A DNA stretch of 64,000 bases from Erwinia oleae (GCF_000770305.1 NZ_JNVB01000002.1:82397-146396), one strand, 5' to 3'. Shown: positions 9,358-21,078, counted from the first letter of the stretch. Made by a program: numbers and translations. The notes: generated by a model not told the origin, from the sequence alone.

Positions 9358-9939
9358 ATGCTCGATCCCTCTTTTTTTAGCTATGTCACGGTGATGTCGA
9401 TCACCCCAGGCCCGAACAACCTGATGCTGGCGACGTCCGGCGTCAATTTTGGCCTGCGGCGCACCTTACCGATGATGTTTGGCATCACGCTCGGATGTGC
9501 ACTGCAAATGATCATCGCTTCATTGCTGTTAGATGTTTTACTCAGTTGGATGAGCGTGATCAAACTGCCCCTGACGATGCTTGGCTGTGCCTGGCTGGTG
9601 TGGCTGAGCTGGAAAATTTTTCGCGCGGGCGCGCCTGAGATGCAGGAAAAGGCCAGACCGATGTCTGTTCTGGGCGGCGCACTGTTTCAGGCGGTCAATC
9701 CCAAAGCCTGGCTGATGACCTGTAATGTGATGCTGGTATATACCGCCAGCAGCAGCGTGGTAACGGTCGTCGCAGGTTTTGCGCTGCTGAATTTACCCTG
9801 TATTCTGCTGTGGGCCGCGGCCGGAAACCGGCTTGGAAAGCATTTGCAGGTGGCCTGGAAGCTGCGTCTGTTTAACAGCGTGATGGCGCTGTCGCTGCTG
9901 GTAACCACATTCTGGATGCTGATGGAAGCCTTCAGGTAA
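9358..9939 (+). CDS. LysE/RhtB-family amino-acid exporter
   Basis: This is a 193-aa inner-membrane protein of the LysE/RhtB superfamily, which exports amino acids or related metabolites. It starts with LDPSFFSYVTVMSITPGPNN, containing the family signature TPGPNN near residue 17. About five or six hydrophobic segments follow, and FQAVNPKAWLM near residue 118 is the second conserved motif. It is transcribed away from the MocR gene. A candidate operator between them suggests induction by the MocR effector. The exported substrate is not predictable. Confidence 0.9.
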   Translation: MLDPSFFSYVTVMSITPGPNNLMLATSGVNFGLRRTLPMMFGITLGCALQMIIASLLLDVLLSWMSVIKLPLTMLGCAWLVWLSWKIFRAGAPEMQEKARPMSVLGGALFQAVNPKAWLMTCNVMLVYTASSSVVTVVAGFALLNLPCILLWAAAGNRLGKHLQVAWKLRLFNSVMALSLLVTTFWMLMEAFR

Positions 9940-9941
9940 AA

Positions 9942-9960
9942 GAGCGGCACATGGCCGCTC
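9942..9960 (-). terminator. Terminator of the phosphoketolase gene
   Basis: The stem GAGCGGC (9942-9948) and GCCGCTC (9954-9960) has a 5-base loop. Read on the minus strand, it is followed by TTTTACC, just after the phosphoketolase stop at 9966. Confidence 0.6.
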
Positions 9961-9965
9961 AGGCG

Positions 9966-12362
9966 TTATTCCGGCATGTTGCTGTTGTCCTGCTGCGATG
10001 GCCATTTCCAGTTTTGCACTTCAGGAATGTCTTCGCCGTGTTCGCGCACGTAAGCATGATGCGCGGCGAGTTTTTCCTGAAGGGCATCCAGCACGTCGCC
10101 GGCTTTTTCCTGAAGTCCCGGCACGCGCAGAATCGCCTCCTGCGCCAGGTGATAGCGATCCAGCTCGTTCAGTACCGTCATATCAAACGGCGTGGTGGTG
10201 GTGCCCTCTTCAATGAAGCCGCGGACATGGAAGTTACGGTGGTTAGTGCGCAGGTAACTGAGGCGATGTACCAGCGATGGATAGCCGTGAAAGGCGAAAA
10301 TCACCGGCTTATCAGGGGTAAATATTGCATCGAACTCCGCCTCGCTCAGGCCGTGTGGATGCTGATCTTTCGTTTGTAATGCCAGCAGATCGACAACGTT
10401 AACCACGCGAACGCGCAGGTCGGGCAGGTACTGACGCAGCAGATCCACCGCTGCCATCGTCTCCATGGTCGGCACGTCGCCGGCGCAGGCCATGACGACC
10501 TCGGCAGGGTTGTCGGCCGTTTCATTCCCCGCCCATCGCCAGATGCCCATCCCTTTTTCACAGTGTTGGATCGCCGCCTCCATGGTCAGCCACTGCGGTT
10601 CCGGCTGTTTACCGGCGATGATCACGTTGATGCGGTTCCAGGTGTTCAGGCAGTGATCGCCCACCCACAACAGCGTATTGGCATCCGGCGGCAGGTAAAT
10701 ACGGACAATATCCGCTTTTTTATTGGCAACGTGATCGATAAAACCCGGGTCCTGATGGCTGTAGCCGTTGTGATCCTGTCGCCAGACGTGCGATGAGAGC
10801 AGATAGTTCAGGGAAGAGATGGGTTCACGCCACGGGAGCTTGCGCGAGACCTTCAGCCATTTCGCGTGCTGGTTGAACATTGAGTCGATGATATGAATAA
10901 ACGCCTCGTAACAGTTAAACAGCCCGTGTCGGCCGGTTAACAGATAGCCTTCCAGCCAGCCCTGGCACTGGTGCTCGCTGAGGATCTCCATAACGCGTCC
11001 GTCCGCAGCCAGTTGCTCATCGTAAGGGCGGGTCTCTTCCATCCAGCGACGGCTGGTAACGTTAAAGACGTTGCTGAGACGGTTAGAGGCCGTTTCGTCC
11101 GGGCCGAACAGGCGGAAATTGTCCGGGTTGCTTTCAAAGATCGCGCTCAGGTAATCGGCCAGCACCGCCGTGGACTGCGCCTGGGTTTCGCCCGGTTGCG
11201 CAACGTTCACCGCGAACCGGCGAATATCCGGCGTTTCAAGCGGCTTACGTAATCGCCCGCCATTGGCGTACGGCGTGGCGCCCATGCGCTTTTCGCCCTG
11301 CGGTGCCAGCGCCTTAAGCTCAGGCCTCAGCCGGCCCGCCTCGTCAAACAGCTCCTCCGCCCGATAGCTTTGCAGCCATGATGCTAAAATCTGACGGTGT
11401 TCGTCGTTCTCGCGGCAGGCTGAAACCGGCACCTGATGAGCGCGCCAGAAGCCTTCCACTTTTTTACCCTCAACGGTTTTCGGGCCGGTCCAGCCTTTCG
11501 GGCTGCGCAGGATAATCATTGGCCAGCGTGGTACGCCCTGCGCCGCGTTTTCCCGTGCGGCGCGCTGAAAGTGTTGAATGCGATCAAAAGTGATATCCAG
11601 CGTATGGGCCATCTCCCGGTGCATTTTTTGCGGATCGTCACCGGTCACAAACAGCGGTTCGTAGCCGTAGCCCTCAAAAAGCTGTTTCAGTTCATCGTCG
11701 CTGGTGCGGCCGAGGATCGTCGGGCTGGCGATTTTGTAGCCGTTCAGATGCAAAATGGGTAATACGGCGCCGTCGCGAGCGGGGTTGAGGAATTTTATGC
11801 CGTGCCAGCTGGCGGCCAGCGGCCCGGTTTCGGCCTCGCCGTCGCCAATCACGCACGGCACAATCAAATCAGGATGATCAAAGGCCGCACCGAAGGCGTG
11901 AACCAGTGAGTAACCCAGCTCGCCGCCTTCGTGAATGGAACCCGGCGTTTCGGGCGCGGCGTGGCTCGGAATGCCGCCGGGAAACGAGAACTGCTTAAAG
12001 AGTTTTTTCATTCCTTCGGCATCGGCACCGATCGCTGGCCAGATTTCGCTGTAGGTGCCTTCTAGCCAGGTATTGGCAACCATGCCCGGCCCGCCGTGCC
12101 CTGGTCCGCAGATGTAGAGCAGGTTAAGGTCGCGCTCACAGATGATGCGATTCAGATGGGCGTAGATAAAATTCAGGCCCGGCGTGGTGCCCCAGTGACC
12201 AAGCAGGCGCGGTTTGATGTGCTCAGGGCGCAGCGGTTCGCGCAGCAGTGGGTTATCCATCAGGTAGATTTGCCCGACCGAAAGGTAATTTGCGGCGCGC
12301 CAGTAGCGATCGATCAATGACAGCGTTTGGTCGGAAACCGGTTTGGGCTGGGGCGTATGCAT
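9966..12362 (-). CDS. xfp: Xylulose-5-phosphate/fructose-6-phosphate phosphoketolase
   Basis: This is a 798-aa thiamine-diphosphate enzyme that splits xylulose 5-phosphate (and often fructose 6-phosphate) with phosphate into acetyl phosphate plus glyceraldehyde 3-phosphate (or erythrose 4-phosphate). The N-terminal domain shows [18 protein letters not shown] and the family signatures [20 protein letters not shown] and [16 protein letters not shown] near residue 175; the latter is the ThDP/Mg motif. The length is that of full phosphoketolases, and no break is seen. It is bounded by its own terminator and lies downstream of mqo, which has its own terminator, so it is probably monocistronic. It would give the cell a carbon-saving bypass from sugar phosphates to acetyl phosphate. 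It is not part of the E. coli K-12 backbone at this place. Confidence 0.95.
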   Translation of the reverse strand: MHTPQPKPVSDQTLSLIDRYWRAANYLSVGQIYLMDNPLLREPLRPEHIKPRLLGHWGTTPGLNFIYAHLNRIICERDLNLLYICGPGHGGPGMVANTWLEGTYSEIWPAIGADAEGMKKLFKQFSFPGGIPSHAAPETPGSIHEGGELGYSLVHAFGAAFDHPDLIVPCVIGDGEAETGPLAASWHGIKFLNPARDGAVLPILHLNGYKIASPTILGRTSDDELKQLFEGYGYEPLFVTGDDPQKMHREMAHTLDITFDRIQHFQRAARENAAQGVPRWPMIILRSPKGWTGPKTVEGKKVEGFWRAHQVPVSACRENDEHRQILASWLQSYRAEELFDEAGRLRPELKALAPQGEKRMGATPYANGGRLRKPLETPDIRRFAVNVAQPGETQAQSTAVLADYLSAIFESNPDNFRLFGPDETASNRLSNVFNVTSRRWMEETRPYDEQLAADGRVMEILSEHQCQGWLEGYLLTGRHGLFNCYEAFIHIIDSMFNQHAKWLKVSRKLPWREPISSLNYLLSSHVWRQDHNGYSHQDPGFIDHVANKKADIVRIYLPPDANTLLWVGDHCLNTWNRINVIIAGKQPEPQWLTMEAAIQHCEKGMGIWRWAGNETADNPAEVVMACAGDVPTMETMAAVDLLRQYLPDLRVRVVNVVDLLALQTKDQHPHGLSEAEFDAIFTPDKPVIFAFHGYPSLVHRLSYLRTNHRNFHVRGFIEEGTTTTPFDMTVLNELDRYHLAQEAILRVPGLQEKAGDVLDALQEKLAAHHAYVREHGEDIPEVQNWKWPSQQDNSNMPE

Positions 12363-12429
12363 CAGTATCTTCCTCGTAACGGGTAAGATAAAAGCATAGA
12401 CGCCAGGGCGGGTGGTAGCCGAAGGAATA

Positions 12430-12456
12430 AAAAAAGGGCGGATATATCCGCCCTTT
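12430..12456 (-). terminator. Terminator of mqo
   Basis: AAAGGGCGGAT (12433-12443) and ATCCGCCCTTT (12446-12456) form an 11-bp stem with a 2-base centre. On the minus strand it runs into a seven-T tract, just after the mqo stop. Confidence 0.85.
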
Positions 12457-12468
12457 CACTACGTTATG

Positions 12469-14082
12469 TTATTCATTCACGACGGCGGGTATTGAACCGT
12501 CGTCGTTGGCCGCCGCAAAAGGCGTGTAGTCCAACTGGAGAATGCGGCTGGTTTCAGACAGCTCTTTCTCGGTAGCCGCCGTGTTGCCGTCCAGTTTCTG
12601 ACCGTAAGAGGGGATCATCGTTTTCAGTTTTGACTGCCACGCTGGCGTGTCGATTTTGTCCTTAAACACCTTTTTCATCAGATCCAGCATGATGGGCGCG
12701 GCGGTGGAGGCGCCCGGCGATGCGCCCAACAGGGCAGAGATGGTGCCATCCTGCGAGGTAACGACTTCGGTGCCCAGCTTCAGCACGCCGCCTTTGTCAG
12801 CATCTTTTTTGATGATCTGCACGCGCTGACCCGCTTTAACCAGACGCCATTCATCTTTCTTCGCGTTCGGGAAGTACTCTTTCAGCGCCTGATAGCGATC
12901 TTCATCGCTCAGCATCAGCTGGCCAATCAGGTATTTTACCAAATCGAAGTTATCCAGCCCCACATCTACCATCGGCATAAAGTTTGAGGTGGTGGTTGAA
13001 TGGAACATATCCCATAGCGATCCGTGCATCAGGTATTTGGTGGAAAACGTGGCGAATGGCCCGAACAGCAGAACCTGCTTGCCGTCCAGCATGCGGGTAT
13101 CCAGATGCGGCACCGACATGGGCGGCGCGCCGACCGAGGCTTTACCGTACACTTTCGCCAGGTGACGTTTTACCACCTCCTGGTTGTCGGTAACGAGGAA
13201 CTCGCCGCCAACGGGAAAGCCCGCGTAGGCTTTGGCTTCCGGAATGCCGGTTTCCTGCAACAGCGTCAGCGCCGCGCCGCCCGCGCCGATAAAGACGTAT
13301 CTGGCACGCACGGTCGTTTCTTTGTCGTTGTTCTTCAGATCGGCCACCTTCACGTTCCAGCTGCCGTCGTCGTTACGTTGAAAACCGCGCACTTCATTGT
13401 GCGTCTGCAACGTAAAGTTCGGATTTTTTTGCAGTGAAGCCACCAGTTGGCGGGTGATTTCGCCGAAGTTCACGTCGGTACCGATAGGAATGCGCGTCGC
13501 AGCCACCGGCTCTTTGCCATCACGCCCTTCCATGATCAGCGGCACCCACTTTTTGATCTGCGCCGGATCTTCTGAGTACTCCATACCGCGGAAAAGCGTG
13601 CTTTTTTGCAGCGCCTCGTAGCGTTTTTTCAGAAACTTAACGTTCTCATCGCCCCACACAAAGCTCATGTGCGGGACGCTGTTAATAAAGCTGTGCGGAT
13701 TGGTCAGCACGCCCTGTTGCACCTGATGCGACCAGAACTGGCGGGAAATCTGAAACGATTCATTAATTTCAACCGCTTTCTGGATCTCGACCGTGCCGTC
13801 CTCTTTTTCCGGCGTGTAGTTCATTTCGGCCAGCGCGGAGTGTCCCGTTCCGGCGTTGTTCCAGCCGTTTGAGCTCTCTTCTGCCACGCCGTCAAGCCGC
13901 TCGACCATGCCGATCCGCCAGTCAGGCTCCAGCTCGTGCAGGTAAGTACCCAGCGTGGCGCTCATGACGCCGCCGCCAATCAGTAACACATCAACGTTTT
14001 TTGGTTCTTCATTTGCCATAGCCGCGCCCGTCAGGCCCAGGGCGCTGAAACAGGCGGTAAGCAGTAGTGCTAATTTTCGCAT
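12469..14082 (-). CDS. mqo: Malate:quinone oxidoreductase
   Basis: Mqo is a peripheral-membrane FAD enzyme that oxidises malate to oxaloacetate and passes electrons to quinone, bypassing NAD-linked malate dehydrogenase. The protein is 537 aa. After a hydrophobic signal-like N-terminus (residues 1-23), [19 protein letters not shown] is the FAD-binding Rossmann motif. [28 protein letters not shown] and [16 protein letters not shown] are Mqo signatures. The ATG at 14082 is preferred over one 21 bases upstream because GGAG lies 10 bases before it. E. coli Mqo has a similar N-terminal extension. Here the gene lies next to a phosphoketolase instead of its E. coli context. Confidence 0.95.
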   Translation of the reverse strand: MRKLALLLTACFSALGLTGAAMANEEPKNVDVLLIGGGVMSATLGTYLHELEPDWRIGMVERLDGVAEESSNGWNNAGTGHSALAEMNYTPEKEDGTVEIQKAVEINESFQISRQFWSHQVQQGVLTNPHSFINSVPHMSFVWGDENVKFLKKRYEALQKSTLFRGMEYSEDPAQIKKWVPLIMEGRDGKEPVAATRIPIGTDVNFGEITRQLVASLQKNPNFTLQTHNEVRGFQRNDDGSWNVKVADLKNNDKETTVRARYVFIGAGGAALTLLQETGIPEAKAYAGFPVGGEFLVTDNQEVVKRHLAKVYGKASVGAPPMSVPHLDTRMLDGKQVLLFGPFATFSTKYLMHGSLWDMFHSTTTSNFMPMVDVGLDNFDLVKYLIGQLMLSDEDRYQALKEYFPNAKKDEWRLVKAGQRVQIIKKDADKGGVLKLGTEVVTSQDGTISALLGASPGASTAAPIMLDLMKKVFKDKIDTPAWQSKLKTMIPSYGQKLDGNTAATEKELSETSRILQLDYTPFAAANDDGSIPAVVNE

Positions 14083-14265
14083 GAGGCGATATCTCCAACT
14101 CATAAGCCGGCCTGAAGCCGTTTTTTGTTACCAACGGTTTGATAAACCCTTAGTTTTAAAATGGTTTATTAAACAGTCAGTTAATGGGCGGGAAAGTGTA
14201 CATTGTTACGGATACTTTAAAAAAATGTTTAAAGTTTAAAAACTATTGGAAGTAATCAGGGCGGG

Positions 14266-14296
14266 AAAAAGACCTGCTTCGCGAGCGCGAAGCAGG
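14266..14296 (-). terminator. Terminator of tpiA
   Basis: CCTGCTTCGCG (14273-14283) pairs with CGCGAAGCAGG (14286-14296). Read on the minus strand it is followed by TCTTTTTCCC, directly after the tpiA stop at 14305. Confidence 0.8.
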
Positions 14297-14304
14297 GAGG
14301 TGCA

Positions 14305-15072
14305 TCAGGCGTTTTTGGCTTTCGCTGCGGCTTTAACGATCACGGCGAAGGCGTCGGCCTTCAGTGAGGCGCCGCCAACCAGCGCGCCATCGATGTCCGG
14401 CTGCGCGAACAGTTCAGCCGCATTTTTGTCGTTGACGGAACCACCGTACTGAATAATGACCTGCTCCGCCACGGCTGCGTCTTTCTTCGCTATGTGATCG
14501 CGAATGAATTTGTGAACGGCCTGAGCCTGCGCAGGCGTGGCAGATTTGCCGGTGCCGATCGCCCAGACGGGTTCGTAAGCAATAATTACGCCGTTGAACG
14601 CCCCGGCGCCCTGGCTGTTCAGTACCGCGTCGATCTGGCGCGCGCAAACTTCTTCGGTTTTACCCGCTTCGTTTTCCGCTTCGGTTTCACCGATGCACAG
14701 AACCGGGATCAGACCCGCGTCTTTCAGTACCGCGAATTTTTTCGCAATCAGCTCATCACTCTCTTTATGATAAGTACGGCGTTCTGAGTGACCGATAATG
14801 ATGTATTTCGCGCCGATGTCTTTCAGCATCTCGGCGGAAACTTCGCCGGTGAAGGCGCCGGAAAGATTCACATCAACGTTTTGCGCGCCCAGCGCAATTT
14901 TGCTGCCCGACACGGCATGTTTTGCCTGGTCCAGATACATCACTGGCGGAGCGATGGCAACGTTGCAACCGTCAACGGTGCTCAGCTCATTTCGTAAACC
15001 GGCAATCAGCTCTTTGACCAGGGCTTTATTGCCGTTCAGTTTCCAGTTTCCCATGACTAATGGATGTCGCAT
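14305..15072 (-). CDS. tpiA: Triosephosphate isomerase
   Basis: TpiA interconverts dihydroxyacetone phosphate and glyceraldehyde 3-phosphate. The protein is 255 aa, as in E. coli. The catalytic lysine lies in [10 protein letters not shown] near residue 11. The histidine lies in [11 protein letters not shown] near 95, and the glutamate in [12 protein letters not shown] near 167. [15 protein letters not shown] and [10 protein letters not shown] bind phosphate. The second of two adjacent ATGs (15072) is chosen because GGAGG lies 5 bases upstream. It is followed by a strong terminator. It is the first backbone gene after the accessory block. Confidence 0.97.
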   Translation of the reverse strand: MRHPLVMGNWKLNGNKALVKELIAGLRNELSTVDGCNVAIAPPVMYLDQAKHAVSGSKIALGAQNVDVNLSGAFTGEVSAEMLKDIGAKYIIIGHSERRTYHKESDELIAKKFAVLKDAGLIPVLCIGETEAENEAGKTEEVCARQIDAVLNSQGAGAFNGVIIAYEPVWAIGTGKSATPAQAQAVHKFIRDHIAKKDAAVAEQVIIQYGGSVNDKNAAELFAQPDIDGALVGGASLKADAFAVIVKAAAKAKNA

Positions 15073-15192
15073 CATATCCTCCACGCTTCGCGTGATACGG
15101 TTAAATTACGCTGCTTCAGCAACGGTGTCTGTCAGACAGTATAGAGATCTACGCAGTGAAAGGCTTTGCTTTTCGTCATTCTTTGCGACCGC

Positions 15193-15789
15193 TCAGTCGG
15201 TGGCCAGCGACAGTTTTATCGGCTCGATGGCAAAGGTCAGCCCTTTTTCACCGTTATCCGCAATGACGTAGCGCAGTGCGCCCTCTTTCTGTTCAAAGTA
15301 GCGCGAGCCTTTGCCGTTATTCAGCAGTTCGTCCAGCCGTTTAAGGCTTTGCGCTTCGTTGAGCGTGGGCTCAAAAAAACGCTCCAGAGCGGCCATATAG
15401 GCGCGCGCGCTGTCTCGTGCCGCTTTCTCTTCCGGGCCGGGCACCGGCAGCCAGGTAATCTGTAACGTCTTGATCTTGCCCGTGCCTTGCTCAAGCGCGG
15501 TAGACGCGTAGAGATTTTCATTGATCTTACTGGCGGCGCGGGTCAAATTGCTTTTGTCACCACGACCATCAATGGCGCGATACTCGGCAATCGGCAATTC
15601 AGGGTTCAACGCATTATACTTTTCGCGAAACTGGCCGATAGTCATATCAAAGGTGGGCGCGCCCGTCAGCAGGTAGGGCGCAGTCGGCATGTGTTCGGCG
15701 CGATCCTGCGGTGCGGGTTCTTCAGCCCTGAGCGACGCCGTCGCCAGCGTACTGCAAAGAAAGATGCCGGTGAAGATCGCTTTTTTCAT
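15193..15789 (-). CDS. yiiQ: YiiQ, periplasmic DUF1454 protein
   Basis: This 198-aa exported protein of unknown function matches E. coli YiiQ (199 aa). The N-terminal signal peptide KKAIFTGIFLCSTLATASLRA (residues 2-22) is followed by TAPYLLTGAPTFDMTIGQF, SNLTRAASKINENLYASTAL and ALRYVIADNGEKGLTFAIEP, which are conserved in the family. The ATG at 15789 is chosen because it starts the signal peptide; the frame extends far upstream without family similarity. It lies between tpiA and yiiR as in E. coli, which supports orthology. Confidence 0.88.
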   Translation of the reverse strand: MKKAIFTGIFLCSTLATASLRAEEPAPQDRAEHMPTAPYLLTGAPTFDMTIGQFREKYNALNPELPIAEYRAIDGRGDKSNLTRAASKINENLYASTALEQGTGKIKTLQITWLPVPGPEEKAARDSARAYMAALERFFEPTLNEAQSLKRLDELLNNGKGSRYFEQKEGALRYVIADNGEKGLTFAIEPIKLSLATD

Positions 15790-15880
15790 GTTGTCCGCCT
15801 TAACCCGTATTTTCAGCACAAGATTAGACCGGACAATGACCAGCAAAGTCAAAGCCTGACGCTGTCCTGAGGGATAAAAA

Positions 15881-16318
15881 ATGACCTTACAAGCGTGGTG
15901 TTTTTCCTGGCAAGGCAGAATCGGGCGACGTGACCTGTGGGTTTGGCTGGCGCTGTGGCTGATGCTGATGATTTTGCTGCTGGCCCTGGCGGATCGTGGC
16001 TGGCTCAGTAGGCAGACCGCCGCATTGTGCGTGGTCTGCCTGCTCTGGCCCAGCGGCGCGGTGGTGGTTAAACGGCTGCACGATCGCAATAAATCAGGCT
16101 GGTGGGGGCTGCTGTTGATCGCGGCGTGGATACTGCTGGCCGGAAACTGGGATACGCTCTCACCCGAATGGCATGTTGCGCTGGGGCGCTTTATTCCGCT
16201 GCTGATCCTGATAACCATGACGCTTGAGCTGGTTGTGTTTCCCGGTACCCGCGGAGAAAACCGCTTCGGCAAAGCGGCATGCGCCGTCAATTATCGACGG
16301 CGGCCCGACTACCAGTAG
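15881..16318 (+). CDS. yiiR: YiiR, DUF805 inner membrane protein
   Basis: This is a 145-aa protein with about four hydrophobic segments and the DUF805 motifs FSWQGRIGRRDLW near the N-terminus, VVKRLHDRNKSGWWGLL near residue 65 and a C-terminal GENRFG. The function is unknown. It is divergent from yiiQ and convergent with fpr, overlapping the fpr 3' end by 10 bases. Position and family agree with E. coli YiiR. Confidence 0.82.
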   Translation: MTLQAWCFSWQGRIGRRDLWVWLALWLMLMILLLALADRGWLSRQTAALCVVCLLWPSGAVVVKRLHDRNKSGWWGLLLIAAWILLAGNWDTLSPEWHVALGRFIPLLILITMTLELVVFPGTRGENRFGKAACAVNYRRRPDYQ

Positions 16319-17055
16319 TGTTCGCTGGTGATGTGTCCCGGCTTGCGTTTAAGGTGTTTACGCATCGCCCGCGTTTCTTTCAGCATCTGCTGCGTGTCTC
16401 TCACCATCTGCGGATTACCGCAGAGCATGATGTGGCTGTCTGCGGCGTCCATTTTCAGGCCGACCGCCGCTTCCAGTTCGCCGCTCTCGATCAGCGCCGG
16501 CACGCGGCCGGTTAACGATCCGGCAATCTCTTCACGACTGACCACGGTCTGGATACGCAACTGTGCGCCGTAGCGTTGCTGAAGCTGCTGCATCAGCGGC
16601 AGGTAACTTAAGTCCTGCGCGTAGCGTGCAGCATGAAGCAGGACGATATTGTCAAAACGCTCCAGCCCTTTGCCTTCCTGCAATATAGAGAGATAAGGGC
16701 CGATGGCGGTGCCGGTTGCCAGCATCCACAGCGTTTTACAGTCGGGTATCTCATCAAGCACGAAAAAACCCGCCGCCTGCTTAGTGATCATCACCTGCTG
16801 GCCGGGTTGCAGCGCATGAAGGCGCGGGCTGAGCTTGCCTTCCGGCACGGTAACCAGATAAAACTCCAGCTTCTCGTCGCCCGGCGCATTTACGTAGGAG
16901 TAGGCACGTTGAACGCGTTCGCCGTCAATTTCCAGCGCCAGTTTGGCGAACTGACCGGCGATGAAAGGATCGACGGGTGCGGTCATGGTGATGCTGAACA
17001 GGCTGTCCGTCCAGTCGGTCACCTTTTCTATCCTGGCGTTGACCCATTCGGCCAT
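16309..17055 (-). CDS. fpr: Ferredoxin/flavodoxin-NADP+ reductase
   Basis: Fpr passes electrons between NADPH and ferredoxin or flavodoxin and supports radical-SAM and stress-response enzymes. The protein is 248 aa, as in E. coli. The FAD-binding motif RAYSYVNAPGD is near residue 50. The NADP-binding part holds MLATGTAIGPYLSIL and MLCGNPQMVRDTQQ. The C-terminus ends KPGHITSEHYW. The ATG at 17055 follows AAGGAG. SoxRS-type control is known in E. coli; no box was identified here. The 3' end overlaps yiiR on the other strand. Confidence 0.96.
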   Translation of the reverse strand: MAEWVNARIEKVTDWTDSLFSITMTAPVDPFIAGQFAKLALEIDGERVQRAYSYVNAPGDEKLEFYLVTVPEGKLSPRLHALQPGQQVMITKQAAGFFVLDEIPDCKTLWMLATGTAIGPYLSILQEGKGLERFDNIVLLHAARYAQDLSYLPLMQQLQQRYGAQLRIQTVVSREEIAGSLTGRVPALIESGELEAAVGLKMDAADSHIMLCGNPQMVRDTQQMLKETRAMRKHLKRKPGHITSEHYW

Positions 17056-17156
17056 AAACAACTCCTTAAACGGTGTAGCCTGGTTTTTCACTATTTTCGC
17101 TGCAATAACGCCCGTTTTCCAGTGCAGGCCGGGTTCGAAAGCTCAGATCGGCAAAC

Positions 17157-18167
17157 TTACAGCAGGTAAGGGTGCAGCGCGGCGTCTTTGCGATCCAGAT
17201 AGTGAACTGACTGAATGCGGCGGATGGTGCGCGATTTGCCACGGATCAGCAGCGTTTCGCTGGTGGCCAGATTTCCCTGACGCGTCACGCCTTTCAATAA
17301 ATCGCCGCTGGTGATGCCGGTGGCGGCAAAAATAACGTTGTCGTTGCGCGCCATGTCGTCCAGCCGCAGTACGTTGTCGGTGTCGATGCCCATCGCGCGG
17401 CAGCGTTTCAGCTCTTCTTCGCCCAGTCTGCGGTTGTCCGGGGTGTCGCCTTTCACCTGATGACGCGGTAGCAGGCGGCCGTGCATATCACCATCCAACG
17501 CGCGGATCGCCGCCGCGGAAATCACCCCTTCCGGCGCGCCGCCAATGCCATACAGCACGTCGACTTCGCTGTCCGGCATGCAGGTAAGAATGGAGGCGGC
17601 AACGTCGCCGTCCGGGAAAGCGAAAATGCGCACGCCCAGGGCCTGCATCGCGGCAATCACCGCATCGTGTCGCGGTTTGGCAAGCAGGGTAACGGTCAGC
17701 TCGCTGAGCGGTTTATTCAGCGCACGCGCAACGTTGCGTAGGTTCTCCTCCAGCGGCAGCGCAAGGTCGATCGCTCCTTTTGCGCCGGGGCCGACGATCA
17801 GTTTCTCCATATACATATCGGGCGCGTTGAGAAAGGCACCTTTTTCGCCTACGGCCAGCACCGCCAGCGCGTTTGCCTGGCCCATTGCCGTCATGCGCGT
17901 GCCCTCAATCGGATCAACCGCGATATCCACCGCATCGCCTTCGCCGCTGCCGACTTTCTCGCCGATATAGAGCATCGGCGCCTCGTCGATTTCGCCTTCG
18001 CCAATCACGATTTCGCCGTCAATATTCACCTTATTCAGCATAATGCGCATGGCGTGGACGGCCGCGCCGTCGGCGGCGTTTTTGTCTCCGCGCCCCAGCC
18101 ATTTATAGCCGGCCAGTGCAGCGGCTTCCGTTACGCGTGAAAATTCAATGGCAAGTTCTCGTTTCAT
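17157..18167 (-). CDS. glpX: Class II fructose-1,6-bisphosphatase GlpX
   Basis: GlpX hydrolyses fructose 1,6-bisphosphate in gluconeogenesis from glycerol. The protein is 336 aa, identical in length to the E. coli protein. It shows EAAALAGYKWLGRGDKNAAD near residue 15, GEGEIDEAPMLYIGE, and the metal-binding VDPIEGTRMTAMGQ near 85. The lithium-sensitive phosphatase fold motif DVLYGIGGAPEGVISA follows later. It is the last gene of glpFKX. A strong hairpin separates it from glpK, which may lower its expression or protect the upstream mRNA. Confidence 0.96.
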   Translation of the reverse strand: MKRELAIEFSRVTEAAALAGYKWLGRGDKNAADGAAVHAMRIMLNKVNIDGEIVIGEGEIDEAPMLYIGEKVGSGEGDAVDIAVDPIEGTRMTAMGQANALAVLAVGEKGAFLNAPDMYMEKLIVGPGAKGAIDLALPLEENLRNVARALNKPLSELTVTLLAKPRHDAVIAAMQALGVRIFAFPDGDVAASILTCMPDSEVDVLYGIGGAPEGVISAAAIRALDGDMHGRLLPRHQVKGDTPDNRRLGEEELKRCRAMGIDTDNVLRLDDMARNDNVIFAATGITSGDLLKGVTRQGNLATSETLLIRGKSRTIRRIQSVHYLDRKDAALHPYLL

Positions 18168-18228
18168 GGTTTGCCTCAGGAAAGAGTGAGGCGGGGAGTT
18201 TATCACAGCGGGGAAAAGAGGGGTAAAT

Positions 18229-18253
18229 GCCCGCGATCGTGGCGATCGCGGGC
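18229..18253. repeat. Perfect 11-bp hairpin between glpK and glpX
   Basis: GCCCGCGATCG (18229-18239) and CGATCGCGGGC (18243-18253) are separated by only three bases. It lies 11 bases after the glpK stop inside the glpFKX transcript. The T-content after it is modest, so it is either a partial terminator or an RNA-stabilising or processing hairpin. Confidence 0.6.
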
Positions 18254-18264
18254 GCGACAAGGGA

Positions 18265-19779
<1,515 letters not shown>

Positions 19780-19804
19780 AGTCAGTTCCTGATGGTCAAA
19801 AGGT

Positions 19805-20650
19805 TTACGCTTTACGCTGTTCAGCACGCGTTATCGTCTTCTTTTCTTCTGCTACCACTACCTTACCCGGCAGATTGCGCGCGATCAGAGAACGGTAACC
19901 AACGGCACCGACAATAGCGCCTACAATCGGGCCAAAAATGGGCACGAGGAAGTAAGGAATATCGCGTCCACCGGTAAAAGCAACGTTACCCCAGCCTGCC
20001 AGCCACGCAAATAGCTTAGGTCCGAAATCACGTGCCGGGTTGAGAGCAAAGCCGGTCAGCGGGCCCATTGCACCGCCAATCACCGCAATCAGCAGGCCGA
20101 TCAGCAGCGGAGCCATCGGGCCGCGCGGCAGGCCGTTGCCGTCGTCGGTCAGCGCCATGATCAGTCCCATCATCACGGCGGTGATCACCGCTTCAACGAG
20201 GAATGCCTGACCGACGCTGATATGTGGGTTCGGATAGGTTGAGAAGATACCGGCAAGTTCAAGGCTGGCGACGCTGCCGCGTACCATTTGATGCGTCTGC
20301 TCATAATCGTAGAACAGGTTGTAGTAGAGGCCATAAACCAGCGCGGCGGAGCAGAAGGCCCCCGCGATCTGGGCGATGATATAAGGCACAACTTTGCGGC
20401 GCTCAAAATTGGCGAACAAAGTCAGCGCGATTGTCACTGCCGGGTTAAGATGCGCACCGGAGACGGCGGCGCTCAGGTAGATCGCCATGGCAACGGCGAT
20501 ACCCCAGATGATGCTGATTTCCCATAATCCCAGCACCGCACCGGCCACTTTGGCGGCCGCCACGCAGCCAGCACCAAAGAAGATGATGGTGGCGACGCCG
20601 AGAAACTCGGCGATACATTGCCCTTTTAGTGTGCTTGTTGAATGACTCAT
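19805..20650 (-). CDS. glpF: Glycerol facilitator (aquaglyceroporin)
   Basis: GlpF is a 281-aa inner-membrane channel that lets glycerol in by facilitated diffusion. Six membrane segments and the two half-helix NPA motifs are visible: [13 protein letters not shown] near residue 68 and [15 protein letters not shown] near 203. The aspartate after NPAR marks glycerol facilitators rather than water-only aquaporins. It is the first gene of glpFKX, and the promoter region upstream holds GlpR- and CRP-like sites. The length equals that of E. coli GlpF. Confidence 0.96.
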   Translation of the reverse strand: MSHSTSTLKGQCIAEFLGVATIIFFGAGCVAAAKVAGAVLGLWEISIIWGIAVAMAIYLSAAVSGAHLNPAVTIALTLFANFERRKVVPYIIAQIAGAFCSAALVYGLYYNLFYDYEQTHQMVRGSVASLELAGIFSTYPNPHISVGQAFLVEAVITAVMMGLIMALTDDGNGLPRGPMAPLLIGLLIAVIGGAMGPLTGFALNPARDFGPKLFAWLAGWGNVAFTGGRDIPYFLVPIFGPIVGAIVGAVGYRSLIARNLPGKVVVAEEKKTITRAEQRKA

Positions 20651-20742
20651 AATGGCGTTTCCTGAAGGCGAGGTTAAATGTTATACGGCACTTTTTATTG
20701 TCGATGACTGTGTTGCCCTAATCTAATGTAGGACTGATGTAA

Positions 20743-20803
20743 ATTTATCGTTAACGAGCATAAACGAGAAATAGCGAAATTAAAAGTTGTGCTCTGCGTC
20801 ATA
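20743..20803 (-). promoter_or_regulatory. glpFKX control region: GlpR-like and CRP-like sites
   Basis: The segment 20743-20762 matches 16 of 20 positions of the GlpR consensus (core CGTTAACG at 20749-20756, right half AGCATA). At 20788-20803, TGTGC-N6-TCATA matches 8 of 10 core positions of a CRP site. The 428-base gap from 20651 to 21078 otherwise holds the leaders of glpF and zapB. Repression by GlpR and activation by CRP-cAMP are known for this operon in E. coli. Confidence 0.5.
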
Positions 20804-21078
20804 AAAATGAGCGTTTTCGCGTGTTTTGGCTTTCATTAAACCGCGTTTCCGCGCGATGAACTGCGTAGAATTTCGCAATTTGTTAACTATAGCCTTACTT
20901 CTGCCGTGGATAATGTTAAAGAATCCAGGAGGAGGATGAAAATTGTTACAGACTACGCCGCAGGCGGCTTCGCTGCTGGACTTGATGGTCGCGTCTACTT
21001 ACAATCGGAACATCGTTGTTATCTGCACTACTGCGGCTGGCAGCATCAACGCCTTGCGTTTAGGAGAGGTCATTTACC

